The translations under genes were made by a program, and so were the position numbers. From positions 1 through 19,661 of the forward strand of contig JANYBR010000200.1 in assembly GCA_025360685.1 (NCBI GenBank): 19,661 nt of DNA, read 5' to 3'. This document shows, piece by piece, positions 19,499 to 19,661 of the stretch. Numbering within the stretch: the first letter of the stretch is position 1; every line of letters begins with the position of its first letter. The notes below the pieces were generated by a model. The model was given only the letters and a program-made list of their open reading frames with translations, did not search any database and was not told where the DNA came from. Source of the stretch: Pseudomonadota bacterium. GTDB lineage: Bacteria > Pseudomonadota > Alphaproteobacteria > Micropepsales > Micropepsaceae.

Positions 19499-19661
19499 GG
19501 TCGCCAGCCCAGGAAATTGCCGAGCAAGGCGAGACCGACCGCCTGGCTTTTCTCCGGGTGAAATTGCATGCCGGCATAGTTGTCGCGCGCCACGGCCGCG
19601 GTCACGACGCCGCCATAGTCCGTCGTCGCCAGAATATCCGACGGAAGAGCCGGCTTCATCG
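19495..19661 (-). CDS. hisH: Imidazole glycerol phosphate synthase subunit HisH, C-terminal part
   Basis: Only the last ~55 codons are inside the window; the gene continues past 19661. The visible end reads ATTDYGGVVTAAVARDNYAG followed by MQFHPEKSQ, which carries the His and Glu of the glutamine-amidotransferase triad, and ends LALLGNFLGWRP. HisH supplies ammonia from glutamine to HisF. The TGA overlaps the hisA ATG. Confidence 0.95.
   Translation of the reverse strand, partial: MKPALPSDILATTDYGGVVTAAVARDNYAGMQFHPEKSQAVGLALLGNFLGWRP

Noticed and set aside
1..19661. tRNA, rRNA or known riboswitch genes
   Set aside because: No tRNA-like cloverleaf with conserved T-loop sequence, rRNA segment or recognisable riboswitch core was seen on either strand by eye; a covariance-model search was not possible.

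Overview
This is an alphaproteobacterial chromosome segment, probably close to the replication origin. The evidence is the gene order rho ... mnmE - mnmG - rsmG - parA - parB, two perfect 16-bp parS sites and the alphaproteobacterial style of the Rho, MnmE and ParB proteins. The genus cannot be fixed from the sequence. The host DNA is GC-rich with compact, often overlapping genes.

Layout. 1-483: 3' part of rho, which appears to have lost its ATPase core by an in-frame deletion. 500-8839: housekeeping and accessory genes, namely an alpha/beta hydrolase, a YqhA-type membrane protein, an HD-domain protein, a vapBC toxin-antitoxin pair behind a quinone oxidoreductase, an MFS exporter, a dienelactone hydrolase, a DUF255 thioredoxin-fold protein and a small DUF6489-type protein whose stop overlaps the mnmE start. 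8836-10149: mnmE. 14562-18720: mnmG, rsmG, parA and parB, tightly packed or overlapping, with parS sites in front of mnmG and inside rsmG. 18770-19661: hisA and the 3' end of hisH, on the opposite strand and convergent with parB.

The notable part is 10152-14480, a 4,329-bp mobile element that has split the mnmE-mnmG pair. Its ends are perfect 24-bp inverted repeats, flanked by identical 10-bp direct repeats (GCAAATAGCC). Inside are an IS1595-family (ISXO2-like) transposase and several passengers: two coiled-coil plus winged-helix-type proteins, one near each end; a two-gene unit encoding an 80-aa protein and a 219-aa tail-anchored membrane protein; an XRE-type repressor divergent from the transposase; and a 31-aa basic ORF convergent with the repressor. 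It therefore looks like a cargo-carrying IS (a 'transporter IS'). It landed on the mnmE stop codon without damaging the protein and stopped 11 bp short of a parS site.

The control region between repressor and transposase (11687-11794) is unusually legible. It has back-to-back promoters, a repressor mRNA that would be leaderless, and two related inverted repeats of identical geometry, one on the transposase -35 box and one over its transcription start and ribosome-binding site. The core of these repeats recurs just inside both element ends. I infer a self-regulating transposition circuit. The mnmE/mnmG pair modifies tRNA wobble uridine, rsmG methylates 16S rRNA, and parAB-parS segregates the origin.
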